In this document: piece after piece, positions 33,644-44,422 of the stretch
Layout of the letters: every line of letters begins with the position of its first letter
Numbering within the stretch: position 1 is the stretch's first letter
Assembly: GCA_028715725.1 (NCBI GenBank)
Contig: JAQURG010000016.1
Location: 1-64,000, forward strand
Origin: Methylococcales bacterium
GTDB lineage: Bacteria; Pseudomonadota; Gammaproteobacteria; Methylococcales; Methylomonadaceae
Length of the DNA stretch: 64,000 bases
Reading direction: 5' to 3'
Made by a program: the position numbers and the translations under genes
Notes under the pieces: generated by a model
What the model was told of the DNA's origin: nothing
Seen by the model: the letters and a program-made list of their open reading frames with translations, nothing else
The model's database searches: none

Positions 33644-35200
33644 TTAAGTGCAATCCTGCACAGTCTGAACCGTTAAATGCCGTAACCTTAAGCCCGTCAG
33701 AGCCAAGGTTACCGTATAAACCGCCATTCCTATGACAATCCACTTGAGCAAATTAATCACCCGTTCTCCTGAGCTCCACTGATTCCACCAACTCGCATCA
33801 ACCAGCCAGTACAGGGCGGCCGCCATAGCCGCGCCTGCCAATAACACACGCATAAAAAAAACCGGCCATCCACTGGCAGGTTGATACACTTTTTCCTTGA
33901 GTAATTTTTGTAGCAGTAAAGCGGCATTAAAAAAAGCCCCCAGAGAAGTCGCCAAAGCCAGGCCGGCATGAGCCAAAGGAAAAACCAAAACCAGATTCAA
34001 GCCTAAACTGGCTATCATCGCATAAAAACCATAGCGAACCGGCGTTTTCATATCCTGACGCGAAGTAAAACCCGATACCAAAACCTTAATCAGTATATAC
34101 CCCAACAAACCGATCGAGTAAGCTCTAAGACTCAGTCCTGCCGAATGTACATCGCTAATGCTGAATTCATTATACTGAAACAAGGTTGACAACATCGGTT
34201 CGGCTAATAACAGCAAGCCGATAGTCGCCGGCATACCGACCAGAAGCACCAGCCGCAAACCCCAATCCAGCGCATAAGAAAAAGCCGCCGAATCTTCCGC
34301 CGCATGACATTTAGCCAGGCCCGGCAAAATGACCGTTCCCAGGGCCAGTCCTAAAATACCCACCGGAAATTCCACCAGCCGATCAGAATAATAAAGCCAG
34401 GACACACTGCCAACGGTTAAAAAAGAAGCAATCAAGGTGTCCAGCAGCAAATTGATCTGAGTCACTGAAACGCTGAAAATTGCCGGCAGCATGAGGCCGA
34501 TAATCTTGTTAACGCCGGAATCGTTAAATCCCAGCTTTAATTTCGGCATCAGGCCCAAACGGATCAAGGGCGGAATCTGAAACAACAACTGCACAATACC
34601 TGCGGCGAAAACACCCCAGGCTAACGCCACAACGGGTTCATCCATTAAAGGGGCAAGCCGGATGCTGGCGGCAATCATGCAGATATTGAGAAAGACCGGC
34701 GTTAACGCAGGGACGGCAAATTTGCCATGAGCATTCAAGATGCCGCCGGCAAAAGCAACCAGGCCGATAAAAAGCAGATAAGGCAAGGTTATCCGCAACA
34801 AGAGCACAGCCAGTTCATGTTGCGAGCCTTGCCATGCAAAGCCCGGAGCCAATAACATAATCAATACCGGCGCGATGACAATACCCATGACGGTAATCAG
34901 CATTAAAATTAACGCTAATGTTCCGGCTGTTCTATCGATGAACTGTTGTAACGCAGCTTTAGTACCCTGCGTCTTGTAATCCGCCAGAACCGGAACGAAA
35001 GCATGGGCAAACGCTCCTTCGGCAAATAAGCGGCGCAGGAAGTTGGGAATTTTGAACGCCACAAAAAAGGCGTCAGTCGCTATATCGACACCGAAAATAC
35101 GAGCAATCAACATATCCCGCACAAATCCCAGAATACGTGAAATCAGCGTCATACCGCTTACAACTACAGTTGCCTTGAAGAGTCTTTCGCTCAAAGTCAC
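33644..35200 (-). CDS. murJ: Lipid II flippase MurJ (MviN)
   Basis: SGMTLISRILGFVRDMLIARIFGV; FFVAFKIPNFLRRLFAEGAFAHAFVPVLADYK. Confidence 0.96.
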   Translation of the reverse strand: MTLSERLFKATVVVSGMTLISRILGFVRDMLIARIFGVDIATDAFFVAFKIPNFLRRLFAEGAFAHAFVPVLADYKTQGTKAALQQFIDRTAGTLALILMLITVMGIVIAPVLIMLLAPGFAWQGSQHELAVLLLRITLPYLLFIGLVAFAGGILNAHGKFAVPALTPVFLNICMIAASIRLAPLMDEPVVALAWGVFAAGIVQLLFQIPPLIRLGLMPKLKLGFNDSGVNKIIGLMLPAIFSVSVTQINLLLDTLIASFLTVGSVSWLYYSDRLVEFPVGILGLALGTVILPGLAKCHAAEDSAAFSYALDWGLRLVLLVGMPATIGLLLLAEPMLSTLFQYNEFSISDVHSAGLSLRAYSIGLLGYILIKVLVSGFTSRQDMKTPVRYGFYAMIASLGLNLVLVFPLAHAGLALATSLGAFFNAALLLQKLLKEKVYQPASGWPVFFMRVLLAGAAMAAALYWLVDASWWNQWSSGERVINLLKWIVIGMAVYTVTLALTGLRLRHLTVQTVQDCT

Positions 35201-35338
35201 CTCCTTATTGGAACATAATTATTTAGAAAATAGGTGATATTGTATAATAATCAGTCACCAGGCATATAAGCATCCTGTGCAGTATGCGTTATATAAGAAA
35301 TCAATCCCAGCAAGAGGAACAAGAACATCCGAAACGCA

Positions 35339-36595
35339 TTGACGAGTTTATCAGACAGCAGTGCGTCGCCAGCGGTCGCGATTATTGGAGGCGGTCCGGC
35401 CGGATTAATGGCTGCCGAAGTTTTAAGTCAGGCGGGGGTGCAGGTTGATCTTTTTGACGCCATGCCCTCGGTAGGACGAAAATTTTTGATGGCAGGCAAA
35501 GGCGGCATGAATATATCCCACTCTGAGCCATTCGATCAATTTTTGTCACGTTACGGCGCGCGCCGCTCCAATATCGAACCGATGCTTAGGCATTTTATGC
35601 CTGAGGACTTACAGACATGGGCGCAAGGTCTTGGCATCAATACGTTCATTGGTTCATCAGGGCGAATTTTTCCAGTTGATATGAAAGCGGCACCTTTATT
35701 ACGCGCCTGGCTGCACAGGTTACGCGGAAACGGCGTCAATTTTCATATGCGCAACCAATGGCTGGGCTGGACGGATAATAAAAACAATTTTCTCCGTTTT
35801 AAAACGCCGACAGGTGAGCGCCAAATAGAAGCTGATGCGACAGTACTTGCCTTGGGAGGCGGCAGTTGGCCGAAGCTGGGTTCAACGGGGGCCTGGGTAT
35901 CACTGTTAACTGAAAGAGGAGTTCCGGTTGAACCCTTGCAACCTTCAAACTGCGGGTTTGATGTCCGCTGGAGTAAACATTTTCGAGACCGGTTTGCAGG
36001 ACAGCCCTTGAAACCTGTATGCCTGTCCTTTAGCAATTCAGAAGGCATTAAATTTTCGAGGCAGGGTGAATTAGTTATTACCGAAACCGGCATTGAAGGC
36101 AGTCTGGTTTATGCCCTGTCTGCGCCATTGCGTGAAGAAATTACTGGAACAGGGTCCGCGCTTATCCATCTGGATTTGGCACCCGACAAGGACTTGCCGT
36201 TTCTTGTTGAAAGAGCTTCACAAGGGCTGGGCAAAAATTCGATGGCAAACCATCTTCGGAAACGCATAGGCATTAATAAAGTCAAAACCGGCCTGCTTAG
36301 AGAATTGATGTCCGCTTCAGACTTTCGCGACCCTGTGCAACTTTGTACTACTATTAAAGCCTTACCTCTTACACTGATTGCGGCCAGACCTCTTGAGGAG
36401 GCTATCAGCAGTGCCGGCGGCATTGCCTTTGAAGCGCTCGATCCGCAGTTAATGATCCGCGCCATGCCAGGCGTGTTCTGTGCCGGAGAAATGCTGGATT
36501 GGGAGGCTCCAACCGGCGGATACTTGCTAACTGCCTGTTTTGCGAGTGGGCGTACCGCAGGCTTGGGAGTATTAAACTGGTTAACCTGCCATTAA
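35339..36595 (+). CDS. BaiN/HI0933-type flavoprotein (TIGR03862-like)
   Basis: FAD Rossmann AIIGGGPAGLMAAEVLSQAG; KFLMAGKGGMNISHSE; FCAGEMLDWEAPTGGYLLTACFASGRTAG. Confidence 0.9.
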   Translation: MTSLSDSSASPAVAIIGGGPAGLMAAEVLSQAGVQVDLFDAMPSVGRKFLMAGKGGMNISHSEPFDQFLSRYGARRSNIEPMLRHFMPEDLQTWAQGLGINTFIGSSGRIFPVDMKAAPLLRAWLHRLRGNGVNFHMRNQWLGWTDNKNNFLRFKTPTGERQIEADATVLALGGGSWPKLGSTGAWVSLLTERGVPVEPLQPSNCGFDVRWSKHFRDRFAGQPLKPVCLSFSNSEGIKFSRQGELVITETGIEGSLVYALSAPLREEITGTGSALIHLDLAPDKDLPFLVERASQGLGKNSMANHLRKRIGINKVKTGLLRELMSASDFRDPVQLCTTIKALPLTLIAARPLEEAISSAGGIAFEALDPQLMIRAMPGVFCAGEMLDWEAPTGGYLLTACFASGRTAGLGVLNWLTCH

Positions 36596-36801
36596 TCCTG
36601 AAAAAAACGTAAGACAATCGAGCCCAAACGTAACACATTGACTCATCACCAACGACTGCGTGCCGAAGCCAATAAATTGATTTAAAAATTATAGAAAAAA
36701 GTTAAATATGATTAAAAGAAACCCCTTATCCATCCCTTTTGTTAAAAAAAGATTTTTACTGTTTTCAACTTTTTCCAGAGCAGTTTGAAAAGGAGACGAT
36801 A

Positions 36802-37644
36802 ATGAAAACGCCAAAAAGTCTCGAACCTCTGGTACATGACGGTCTCGTCGATGAAGTTTTGCGGCCCTTAAAAAGCGGCAAGGAGGCTGCGGTCTATGTA
36901 GTACTCTCCGAAGGTGAAATCCGCTGCGCCAAAGTCTATAAAGAAGCCAACAAGCGCGGCTTCCATAAGCAGGCCTTATATCAGGAAGGCCGCAAGGTGC
37001 GCAATAGCCGCCAGGCTCGCGCCATGGAAAAAAACACCCGTTTCGGCAGGAAGCAACAGGAAGAAGTATGGCAAAATGCTGAAGTCGATGCTTTATATCG
37101 GCTGGCCGCCGCCGGAGTACGTGTTCCAAAGCCTTATAATTTTGTCGAAGGCGTGTTGCTCATGGAACTGGTCACTGATGAACACGGAGAAGCCGCGCCA
37201 AGACTTAATGATTTACAATTAACCGATGAGCAAGCACTGGAATATCACAGCATCCTGATTAAAGAAGTGGTCAAGATGCTCTGCGCGGGAATTATCCATG
37301 GCGATCTGTCTGAATACAACATACTGATCGACGAGCAGGGCCCGGTTATCATTGATTTGCCGCAGGCTGTTGATGCGGCGGCCAACAATAACGCTGCGAG
37401 AATGCTGGAGCGGGACGTCAATAATCTGGCGGATTATTTCGGCCGTTTTGCACCTCAATTGCTGACTACCCGCTATGGTAAAGAAATCTGGAAGCTGTAC
37501 GAAAGCGGCAATTTGACTCCTGACATCAAGCTGACCGGCCATTTCAAAAGCAGCTCCAAAGTGGCCGACGTAAAAAGTATTATGAGAGAAATCAAGGATG
37601 CAAGAGAGGATGCCATAAAACATAAATACGAGCGGGACAACTAA
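36802..37644 (+). CDS. RIO1-type serine kinase (PA4780-like)
   Basis: PLKSGKEAAVYVVLSEGEIRCAKVYK; HGDLSEYNILID; VIIDLPQAVDA. AGGAG RBS precedes the ATG at 36802; the track start 36739 is less likely. Confidence 0.9.
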   Translation: MKTPKSLEPLVHDGLVDEVLRPLKSGKEAAVYVVLSEGEIRCAKVYKEANKRGFHKQALYQEGRKVRNSRQARAMEKNTRFGRKQQEEVWQNAEVDALYRLAAAGVRVPKPYNFVEGVLLMELVTDEHGEAAPRLNDLQLTDEQALEYHSILIKEVVKMLCAGIIHGDLSEYNILIDEQGPVIIDLPQAVDAAANNNAARMLERDVNNLADYFGRFAPQLLTTRYGKEIWKLYESGNLTPDIKLTGHFKSSSKVADVKSIMREIKDAREDAIKHKYERDN

Positions 37645-37699
37645 TAAAATGATCAACATCAGCAATAATGCTTGAACTTTATTACTACCAGGATTTTTT

Positions 37700-37927
37700 A
37701 TGAGTGATAAACAAACCGGAAATCCTCTGCACAGGGTTACCCTGGAAATGATATTGAACCAATTGGTTATGGATTATGGGTGGACTGAACTGGGTAAATT
37801 GATCAACATCCGATGCTTTAATCATGAACCGAGCATAAAATCCAGCCTGAAGTTCCTGAGAAAAACCCCGTGGGCAAGAACCCGGGTTGAAGAGCTGTTT
37901 TTATCACAAAAAGCAAATCAGCGATAA
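37700..37927 (+). CDS. VF530/DUF2132 family protein
   Basis: [60 protein letters not shown]. Confidence 0.9.
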   Translation: MSDKQTGNPLHRVTLEMILNQLVMDYGWTELGKLINIRCFNHEPSIKSSLKFLRKTPWARTRVEELFLSQKANQR

Positions 37928-38056
37928 ATGACGCCCTATTGCAACCGATTTGAAAAATAAGTATTCGTAAACAAAGATGAAAGAGAGATGTAAATAAACG
38001 CATAGCAGCGCAGTTGTTGATAGGCTTCAAATAACCTCAAACAGAAGGAAAACAGG

Positions 38057-39577
38057 ATGGCTAATAAAATTGTCGTAGTATTTGTGCATGGCTGGAGCGT
38101 CACTAATACGGATACTTACGGCGGATTACCCGCCCGCCTGAGCGCTGAAGCTAGAGCCTTGGGGATCGATATTCAACTTGAAGAAATTTATCTGGGCCGC
38201 TATATCAGCTTTCATGATGAAGTACGCGTCAGTGATATCTCAAGGGCATTTAGCACAGCGGTTGAAGATCAGCTATCTGATATCTTAAAAGCCGGAAACC
38301 GTTTCATATGCATAACGCACTCAACCGGCGGTCCGGTCATTCGCGATTGGTGGCATCGCTATTATCAGACAGACCCGAAAAACGGCATCTGTCCCATGAG
38401 CCATCTTATTATGCTGGCGCCAGCCAACTTCGGTTCCACGTTAGCCCAATTGGGCAAAAGCCGGATAAGCAGAATCAAGTCCTGGTTCGCAGGAGTTGAA
38501 CCCGGCCAGGGAGTACTCGACTGGCTCGAGCTAGGCAGCTCAGAAGCATGGGATCTGAACGTCGACTGGATAAACAGTAGTGACGCGAGTCAGGTTGATC
38601 CTGACAGAGTCTTTCTTTTTGTGCTTACAGGTCAATCGATCGATCGCACGCTTTACGATAATCTGAATTCCTATACGGGAGAGCTGGGTTCAGATGGCAT
38701 TGTGCGCGTTGCAGCGGCAAATCTTAACAGCACATATATCAAACTGGAGCAGGAGACTCCAAAACCCGGCAAAAAAGGCGTATTTATAGCTAACGAACTG
38801 AAGGTCAAAACTATCAAGCAGGCGCCGAATACCGCCATGCGAATAATAAGCGGCAAGTCCCACTCCGGCAAGGATATGGGCATCATACGCAGCGTCAAGG
38901 AAACGTTGAACGATCCCAAAAGCAAGGAAACTGTTGATGCGGTTCTTGCGTGTATCCAGGTTCAAACGAATGATCAGTATATGGCGTTAAGCGGCCGGTT
39001 CATGTCTGAAACCGAAACGGTCCAGAAAAATGAATTAATTGAAGTTGAAACACACTTGCTCAAGTCGGACACCTACTTCATCCACGACCGGTTCTCGATG
39101 GTCATCTTTCGGGTGCAGGACGACAAAGGTCATCCGGTTACTGATTATGACCTGATTCTTACCGCCGGCCCGGATGCCGATCCCAACCATCTTCCGGTCG
39201 GTTTCTTCATGGACCGCCAGCGCAACCATGTCAATCCTGAAGTCATCACTTATTACTTCAACCGCGACATCATGAAGGGGACGAAAGCTGCCAAAATCAA
39301 AAACGGCATGACTCTAAGAGAAGGAACAACGGGCGCCGAAATGTTGGGTTTTCAATTAAAAGCCAGGCCAAATACCGGGTTTGTGCATTATCTGCCCTGT
39401 GAAATTAAAGCTTCCCAGGAAATGCTTGAAACTGCGATACACGGCAATAGCACTACACTGATCGACATCTGTCTGCGGCGTGTGGTTCGTAAAAATGTAT
39501 TCCGCCTCGATAAATTAACAAGCCCGGTCAAGCCGGATTTCAAAAATACCAAGCCAGGTGACGAAATCGTTGAATAA
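38057..39577 (+). CDS. Alpha/beta-hydrolase (lipase/phospholipase-like) with C-terminal extension
   Basis: VVVFVHGWSVTNTDTYGGLP oxyanion segment, nucleophile elbow ITHSTGGPVIRDW, long C-terminal domain. Confidence 0.7.
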   Translation: MANKIVVVFVHGWSVTNTDTYGGLPARLSAEARALGIDIQLEEIYLGRYISFHDEVRVSDISRAFSTAVEDQLSDILKAGNRFICITHSTGGPVIRDWWHRYYQTDPKNGICPMSHLIMLAPANFGSTLAQLGKSRISRIKSWFAGVEPGQGVLDWLELGSSEAWDLNVDWINSSDASQVDPDRVFLFVLTGQSIDRTLYDNLNSYTGELGSDGIVRVAAANLNSTYIKLEQETPKPGKKGVFIANELKVKTIKQAPNTAMRIISGKSHSGKDMGIIRSVKETLNDPKSKETVDAVLACIQVQTNDQYMALSGRFMSETETVQKNELIEVETHLLKSDTYFIHDRFSMVIFRVQDDKGHPVTDYDLILTAGPDADPNHLPVGFFMDRQRNHVNPEVITYYFNRDIMKGTKAAKIKNGMTLREGTTGAEMLGFQLKARPNTGFVHYLPCEIKASQEMLETAIHGNSTTLIDICLRRVVRKNVFRLDKLTSPVKPDFKNTKPGDEIVE

Positions 39578-39601
39578 TCGGTTGAGGATGTCAAATCACT
39601 C

Positions 39602-39625
39602 AGGAGCCTGGAAAGCCAGGCTCCT
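39602..39625. terminator. Hairpin between convergent hydrolase and HAD genes
   Basis: Perfect 10-bp stem AGGAGCCTGG-AAAG-CCAGGCTCCT; no strong T-run. Confidence 0.45.
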
Positions 39626-39661
39626 CCGAAAGCCGCATGGCGAACCCAGGGTCCGAATGTC

Positions 39662-40420
39662 CTATTCGGCCAAAGCCAGCGATTTAAACAACTGCGTATT
39701 TTTTGGAATCAAGGCATAATCACACAGGGCCATAAATGGCGCATCGGTTTTACTGTCACCTGCACCAAAGGTCAATAATTCCGGATGCTGCTGTTTGTAA
39801 CTGTCGATCAAGTAACTGACGGCGCTTTCTTTATTAATGATTTTCGGCAATACGGCAAGATTGTTGCCGTTCAGATGCCAGTATAAACTGCCGTCAGCTA
39901 TATGCGGATGTGCTTTAATAATGCTGTCCAGTAACGTTCTTAAAACTGTTTCAGTTCCGTCAATATGCTTGATCACGCCATACCAGGTTATCTCGAAATC
40001 ATGTATCAGCCGGGATTTAAAGCCATTATAACGCTTGCAATACGCCTCAACCTCTGTCCATACATCCAGCAATTTTGCATGATAAACGGGTAAGGCTTCT
40101 AACATTCCATTCATCCATACGTTATCGATATTGCGCTGCTTATCCAGAATAACTGCGCCATGATTCAATATTACTTCCTCCTGAAAAGGCAGCATTACGC
40201 GTTCGAAAGCGTGCCCATCACGCCCGGTGACCGGCACGATTTTGAAACCTTGGGCCAGCCAATGCCACAGCCATTGTTGCTTATGGGTAGCGTAGGAATT
40301 AGGCGTGCCGTCAGGTAAACAGGCCCGCACTTGTAACCTGGGATCATCAGCACCCAAGGCGCATTTTCTTAAAGTTTGAAAAAGCGTGTCATCAAGGTCT
40401 AAAAAAATATAGCTTTGCAT
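39662..40420 (-). CDS. HAD-superfamily phosphatase in Ter-like operon
   Basis: DxD motif FLDLDDTLFQ; VTGRD; GAGDSKTDAPFMALCDYALIP. Start proposed at MQSYIF. Confidence 0.85.
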   Translation of the reverse strand: MQSYIFLDLDDTLFQTLRKCALGADDPRLQVRACLPDGTPNSYATHKQQWLWHWLAQGFKIVPVTGRDGHAFERVMLPFQEEVILNHGAVILDKQRNIDNVWMNGMLEALPVYHAKLLDVWTEVEAYCKRYNGFKSRLIHDFEITWYGVIKHIDGTETVLRTLLDSIIKAHPHIADGSLYWHLNGNNLAVLPKIINKESAVSYLIDSYKQQHPELLTFGAGDSKTDAPFMALCDYALIPKNTQLFKSLALAE

Positions 40421-41585
40421 GATTTGAGTTTTGCGGTTGAAGTTCAAATCGTGCACTGACCGCTTGCCAAGCGTGCAATCGGTCGGTTAGCGGTTTATCG
40501 AGGGGCGTTTCATGGCACACGATAATTTCGCGATAATCGTCAGACTTCAAATTGTAAATAAAATTTGGAATGCCGTCTTCGTAGTTGTCTTCAAATCGGC
40601 ATACCGAAGCAATATCATTGCCCTGATGAATCGGCGAACGCGTCGTGCTTTGCACTTTTACTTTAAAGCCTCCGGATTCCAGTTCCCGCCCCAGTAAATA
40701 AGCCGGAGCATTACATTCGCCGGTACCCAGCACCAGAATGGGTAGGTGAGCACCGGAATCGCTAAAGACACTCCTGCATTGTTCCACAACATCCGGTTCC
40801 AGACTGATCGGGGCATCGATGCCCAACCGTCCCGGCCAAGCCAGCAAATGCTTTTTACACTGGCCGTTACCCGATACATTAACAGTAATATTATCAATGT
40901 CCGTATTTTGACTGTCCTCAAAACGCAAGAGGCCCTGCCTGAAACAAACCCATTCCACCACAACTCCTGCCTGGGATTCCAGAGCAGCACGGTCTTCAGA
41001 GTTAGCAAAATTTACCAGGCTAACAATAAATACTTTACGCAGCTCTGGATTAATCTTTTGATAGGCTTTGATGAGGCGTAAGAATGTTTTCCCGGTGCTG
41101 ATTTCATCGTCGATCAATACCAGGGTTTCCGCCTGTAAAAACTGCTTTCTATAATCCGGATGCTCAGGATAATACAGGAAAAAGTCAGTAGCATGACTGT
41201 GTGCTTCTTCAAACTCAAGCCGCTCAATGCTATCCAGATGATAACGGGTAGTCTGCATGAATAAAGCGTTTTTTATCCCGGTATTGCAAGCCGCCTCAAA
41301 AACTCCATAACCCAGGCCGGTTGCAGTTTCCGCCATACCTATCCACAATGAGCCCTCCCCCGCCCCGTTTTGTATCGCGGCTCTGGCCAATCCACGATAA
41401 GACCAGCTCATGGTTTTCGGCGATACCGGGTAATGTTTACCCAATACCTTGCTGACCAGTAAAAACTTGCGTTTACTGCTTACCCGTGCCGCAAAACCCA
41501 GCAAACGCCTGAGCGGAATATGCCCAGGCTCCACATCGAGCTGAAGTGTTCCGGTATCTAATTTAATCGTTACTGTTTTTTGCAT
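40392..41585 (-). CDS. Phosphoribosyltransferase-domain protein of Ter-like operon
   Basis: PRPP-loop-like LVLIDDEISTGKTFLRLI; GLARAAIQNGAGEGSLWIGMAETATGLG; C-terminal LVLGTGECNAPAYLLGRELE; overlaps the HAD start. Confidence 0.82.
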   Translation of the reverse strand: MQKTVTIKLDTGTLQLDVEPGHIPLRRLLGFAARVSSKRKFLLVSKVLGKHYPVSPKTMSWSYRGLARAAIQNGAGEGSLWIGMAETATGLGYGVFEAACNTGIKNALFMQTTRYHLDSIERLEFEEAHSHATDFFLYYPEHPDYRKQFLQAETLVLIDDEISTGKTFLRLIKAYQKINPELRKVFIVSLVNFANSEDRAALESQAGVVVEWVCFRQGLLRFEDSQNTDIDNITVNVSGNGQCKKHLLAWPGRLGIDAPISLEPDVVEQCRSVFSDSGAHLPILVLGTGECNAPAYLLGRELESGGFKVKVQSTTRSPIHQGNDIASVCRFEDNYEDGIPNFIYNLKSDDYREIIVCHETPLDKPLTDRLHAWQAVSARFELQPQNSNHAKLYFFRP

Positions 41586-41614
41586 GGTCTGCTAAGTTGA
41601 AGCGTTTCGGATTA

Positions 41615-41944
41615 TTAGCTGAAAAGTGTGGCGCACTGAATCAGGAAATGCAGCCCGGCAGCTTTAATATCCAGAAACGATAAAGCGCTGGCTCTGAACA
41701 TTCCCACGACCCCCACCATAATCCAGAAGACGTTCAGCAAGGTATAAGCGTTGTCATTTTTAAGAATGGAACACCAGGAAAGTATCACCGCATCCGTTGT
41801 ATTAAAAGCCCAAACAAACATAAACGGACTTTCTGCGCCCATCCAGCTGACCAGCGAAAAACTGAAAATACGCATCAGCACGCCGACCATTTCGATGAAA
41901 CGGATATAGGTATAAACGAATGAATTTATTTTATTGAAGGACAT
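41615..41944 (-). CDS. Small multi-TM protein in Ter-like operon
   Basis: 109 aa, about three hydrophobic segments, embedded co-directionally between PRTase and ATP-grasp genes. Confidence 0.65.
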   Translation of the reverse strand: MSFNKINSFVYTYIRFIEMVGVLMRIFSFSLVSWMGAESPFMFVWAFNTTDAVILSWCSILKNDNAYTLLNVFWIMVGVVGMFRASALSFLDIKAAGLHFLIQCATLFS

Positions 41945-42004
41945 AGTTAAGGCTGACTCATGCTAATTGCATGAATTATCAGAGCAAAAGCTCATTATAA
42001 TTAA

Positions 42005-43018
42005 TTATTGCAAAATCACAGGCGTATTAATTTCAGTCACCTTAAGCCCATAATTAATAACCGGCTGCTGAAAGGTTTCACCTTTAATGCCCTGCAGGGC
42101 GATATGCGCCAAATTTGCACCTGATAAGCATGCCATCCCGAAACCTCCGGAAGGCCTCGGATTAATTTCCAATAACCGCGGCCCATTCACACCGTCCTTG
42201 AACTGGATATTGAACAAACCATTAAGCCGGAAGTGTGTGGTTAACCGGATCACCATGCCACCGATTTCTGCATTGTTGTCTATGAGCTGCCCGTGGCCTG
42301 CCAATTGCGATTTCTTTCGCTGCACGGCGCATAATAAATCTCCATGCCGTCCTGCACAATCGACACTCCATTCATGTCCTGCCAGGTGTTCCATAACCAG
42401 CAGCGTGTCGAATTTCGGGGTATTACTCATGCCTTGCCGCAACTCTTGCAGCGGAATCTGGTACTCGACATCCTTGAGTAAGTGGGTAATACTGTCGCGC
42501 TGCGTGTCTAAAATTCGAAAACCCAGACCATAGACCGAAACCGCGGGTTTAACGCACAGCCTTTCATGTTTTGCCGATAATTCTTTAACTGCACTGTCAA
42601 ACTCGTCGCCGTTATTGACTGCAAAAAAATCCATGGTTTGCGCTACATCCGGGCTCAAGCCTGCATAAAAGTCCGCCTTGTTGTGAAGTAAGTTGAGTGT
42701 GTCATGATCGGCGACTGACACCACTTGCGTGCCCATTGCCTGAAACGGTTCATGATATTGACTGATGAGAGCCGCTTCCTTGCCTGGCCAAAATAGCTGA
42801 ATGTCATGCCGGTGACAAAAATCCACACACCATTCAACATAGTCTCGTCCCGTCAATTCGGCAGGCTCAAGGTAGTTTTCGTCAGCCGATAAAAATGCCG
42901 CCGCGGTTGTGTGCGTGTGTGTGCAAATCAGAGTGATCCCGCCAGCCGGAGCTGACTGGCGAAGATTTTTAAAAACGGAGCCGATAGTTGAAAACGTTTT
43001 GTTAAACCAGACCCTCAT
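42005..43018 (-). CDS. ATP-grasp enzyme of Ter-like operon
   Basis: LCVKPAVSVYGLGFRIL, VMEHLAGHEWSVDC, NGLFNIQFKDGVNGPRLLEINPRPSGG; start overlaps the upstream TerD stop (TAATG). Confidence 0.88.
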   Translation of the reverse strand: MRVWFNKTFSTIGSVFKNLRQSAPAGGITLICTHTHTTAAAFLSADENYLEPAELTGRDYVEWCVDFCHRHDIQLFWPGKEAALISQYHEPFQAMGTQVVSVADHDTLNLLHNKADFYAGLSPDVAQTMDFFAVNNGDEFDSAVKELSAKHERLCVKPAVSVYGLGFRILDTQRDSITHLLKDVEYQIPLQELRQGMSNTPKFDTLLVMEHLAGHEWSVDCAGRHGDLLCAVQRKKSQLAGHGQLIDNNAEIGGMVIRLTTHFRLNGLFNIQFKDGVNGPRLLEINPRPSGGFGMACLSGANLAHIALQGIKGETFQQPVINYGLKVTEINTPVILQ

Positions 43019-43611
43019 TACAAGTGAACAATAATTTGCGGCAGCAAGTTATCAATGGTTCGGCCGGTGCCATTTTCACCAATCGCATGCATTTTCCATT
43101 CGCCGCCATGGCGGTATAGTTTGGCCATGATTTGCGCCGTATGCGAACCTTGCGCACTTAAAGTGTATCGGGCAATTTCATTTTTATTGCTGTTATCGAC
43201 AAGGCGGCAATAGGCATTTTCAACCGTATTAAAAGTTTGGCCGGTATAAGAACTGACGGTAAATACCAGCGCTTTAACAGTCGCCGGAATTTTGTCCAGA
43301 TCAACGATGATTTGTTCGTCATCACCATCGCCGTCACCGGTACGGTTATCGCCTGTATGCACAATACTGCCGTCACGGCTTTTTAATTGCCCGAAATAGA
43401 CGATATCAACCGGCTTGTTCTGATCGTCGAATAATACGCAGGATGCGTCAAGATCAATAGAATCGCTGCTTCCGCCGCCGAACATGCCTTTCAACAAGCC
43501 GCTGCCGGTTTTTTTGGCATCCCAACCCAAGCCCATGATAACTTTACTTAATGCACCGCCGGATTCTTTGGATAGCGATATTTTTTGTCCCTTTTGTAAA
43601 TTAATAGCCAT
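43018..43611 (-). CDS. TerD-family protein (TerZ-like, with glycine-rich insertion)
   Basis: [63 protein letters not shown]. Confidence 0.92.
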   Translation of the reverse strand: MAINLQKGQKISLSKESGGALSKVIMGLGWDAKKTGSGLLKGMFGGGSSDSIDLDASCVLFDDQNKPVDIVYFGQLKSRDGSIVHTGDNRTGDGDGDDEQIIVDLDKIPATVKALVFTVSSYTGQTFNTVENAYCRLVDNSNKNEIARYTLSAQGSHTAQIMAKLYRHGGEWKMHAIGENGTGRTIDNLLPQIIVHL

Positions 43612-43815
43612 AAATCGTATTGCTCCTGTATTTAAACAATGTAAGGATTCACCGGCGTCCACCTGATAAATCGAGTTTTCCGGCCTGGGGTTATGGCATA
43701 CGTAGTTGCAGGATAGCCATAACCCAACCCAGAAAGTGTTTTATTAAAAATTGTATTCGGCAGCTTTGCTGACTATCAATAAGTGATACGCGCAGAAGCG
43801 TGGAATGTTGCCGGC

Positions 43816-44391
43816 TTAAACATTCACGCCGAAAGAAGTAGCCAAAGGCCCAAGACCGCCTGCGAAACCTTGCCCGACAGCTTTAAATTTCCAGTCTGAG
43901 CCAATGCGATAGATTTCGCCGAAGATCATCGCTGTTTCGACTGAGGCATCTTCGCTCAGATCATAACGGGCAATTTCCTGTCCATTTTCTTCATTGATAA
44001 CCCGGATATAAGCATGGTTAACCTGGCCAAAATTCTGTTTACGGGTTTCAGCTTCATGAATGGTCACAGCAAAAACGACCTTGTCCAAATCAGCAGGAAT
44101 TTTAGCCAGTTCGACCTTAACAGTTTCATCGTCACCCTCGCCCGCACCTGTCAAATTATCACCTGCATGTTGAACAGCTCCATCGGCAACGATTTTATTA
44201 TTGTAAAAGCAAAAATCGTTATCTGATCGGACTTTGCCATCCAGTTTGACTAAAAATGCACTGGCATCCAGATCGAATGCCGCACCATCGGTTGCACGTG
44301 CATCCCAACCCAGACCAATCACGATTTTATTCAATCCCGGCGCTTCTTTGCTTAAGTTAACGTTGCCGCCTTTACTAAGTGATATTGCCAT
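43816..44391 (-). CDS. TerD-family protein
   Basis: [62 protein letters not shown]. Confidence 0.95.
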   Translation of the reverse strand: MAISLSKGGNVNLSKEAPGLNKIVIGLGWDARATDGAAFDLDASAFLVKLDGKVRSDNDFCFYNNKIVADGAVQHAGDNLTGAGEGDDETVKVELAKIPADLDKVVFAVTIHEAETRKQNFGQVNHAYIRVINEENGQEIARYDLSEDASVETAMIFGEIYRIGSDWKFKAVGQGFAGGLGPLATSFGVNV

Positions 44392-44422
44392 CAGTGTCCC
44401 CTGTTATTATTAAGTTTTATAG

